Both the position numbers and the translations under genes were made by a program. DNA of 64,000 nt, taken from Oscillospiraceae bacterium (GTDB lineage: Bacteria; Bacillota; Clostridia; Oscillospirales; Acutalibacteraceae). Under the pieces are notes generated by a model. The model was given only the letters and a program-made list of their open reading frames with translations. It did no database searches and had not been told where the DNA came from. The stretch covers positions 1 to 64,000 of the forward strand of contig SVPE01000007.1 in assembly GCA_015066015.1 (NCBI GenBank), read 5' to 3'. Numbering within the stretch: position 1 is the first letter of the stretch; each line of letters starts with the position of its first letter. This document shows, in pieces, positions 63,952-64,000 of the stretch.

Positions 63952-63988
63952 AGATGCAATTTGAGAAAATCTCATTTCGCATCTTTTT
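63952..63988 (+). terminator. Terminator closing the long gene array
   Basis: AGATGC (63952-63957) pairs with GCATCT (63979-63984), with an inner TGAG/CTCA stem and a T run at 63984-63988. AAGGAGG at 63991 onward is the RBS of the next gene, beyond the window. Confidence 0.78.
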
Positions 63989-64000
63989 ATAAGGAGGATT

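Overview
This window is a chromosomal segment of a low-to-mid GC, Gram-positive, endospore-forming member of the Clostridia; the gene order and repeat style suggest a gut Oscillospirales/Ruminococcaceae-type genome (inference). Sporulation is shown by sigG, the dipicolinate synthase pair dpaA/dpaB behind a sigma-K-like promoter, and a SpoIIIE/FtsK translocase. Shine-Dalgarno sites are strong throughout. TTG or GTG starts occur in sigG, ftsH, murB, miaB, ygiQ, lspA and rluD. I saw no tRNA, rRNA, CRISPR array, prophage or insertion sequence with a transposase.

Layout. 1-10 kb: sigG (minus) diverges from a carbon-use block: lacZ, an inositol-type set iolG-iolD-iolE with its own promoter, operator-like inverted repeat and two hairpin terminators, then a metallophosphoesterase and a DUF6125-like protein. 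10-15.5 kb: an envelope block. tarI-tarJ (CDP-ribitol synthesis) run leftward, and a fused epimerase-like/LicD transferase plus a secreted LCAT-like hydrolase run rightward from back-to-back consensus promoters. 15.5-25.3 kb: the housekeeping operon rnj-gdpP-rplI-dnaB-tilS-hpt-ftsH. 25.3-32.1 kb: a degenerate UppP paralogue, ftsK/spoIIIE, ygiQ, a ComEC-like metallo-beta-lactamase protein and a DUF3006 protein. 32.2-34.3 kb: rpsB and tsf. 34.3-36.1 kb: a second LCAT-like secreted protein whose nucleophile position is Cys.

36.05-36.58 kb is the only long gene-free stretch. It is densely packed with perfect inverted repeats, including a run of small hairpins separated by GAAAT linkers inside a larger palindrome. 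36.6-41 kb holds murC (minus), dpaAB (plus) and a tandem-duplicated ThyX-like protein (minus). From about 41.0 kb to the terminator at 63.95 kb, 23 co-directional, mostly overlapping or closely spaced genes (cupin, tmk, two acyltransferase-fold proteins, DJ-1, MTHFS, mltG, U32, hprK, glk, murB, whiA, miaB, ylbF/ricA-like, mutS, mutL, miaA, yggS, sepF, divIVA, lspA, rluD, HAD hydrolase) show no intrinsic terminator that I can recognise.

Most worth following up: (1) the TarI/TarJ/LicD divergon, which resembles the CDP-ribitol plus fukutin-family ribitol-phosphate transfer logic; (2) the paired LCAT-like secreted proteins, one with Ser and one with Cys as nucleophile; (3) the hairpin-array element at 36.1-36.55 kb; (4) the two-domain ThyX-like enzyme; (5) a UppP homologue lacking its catalytic glutamates.
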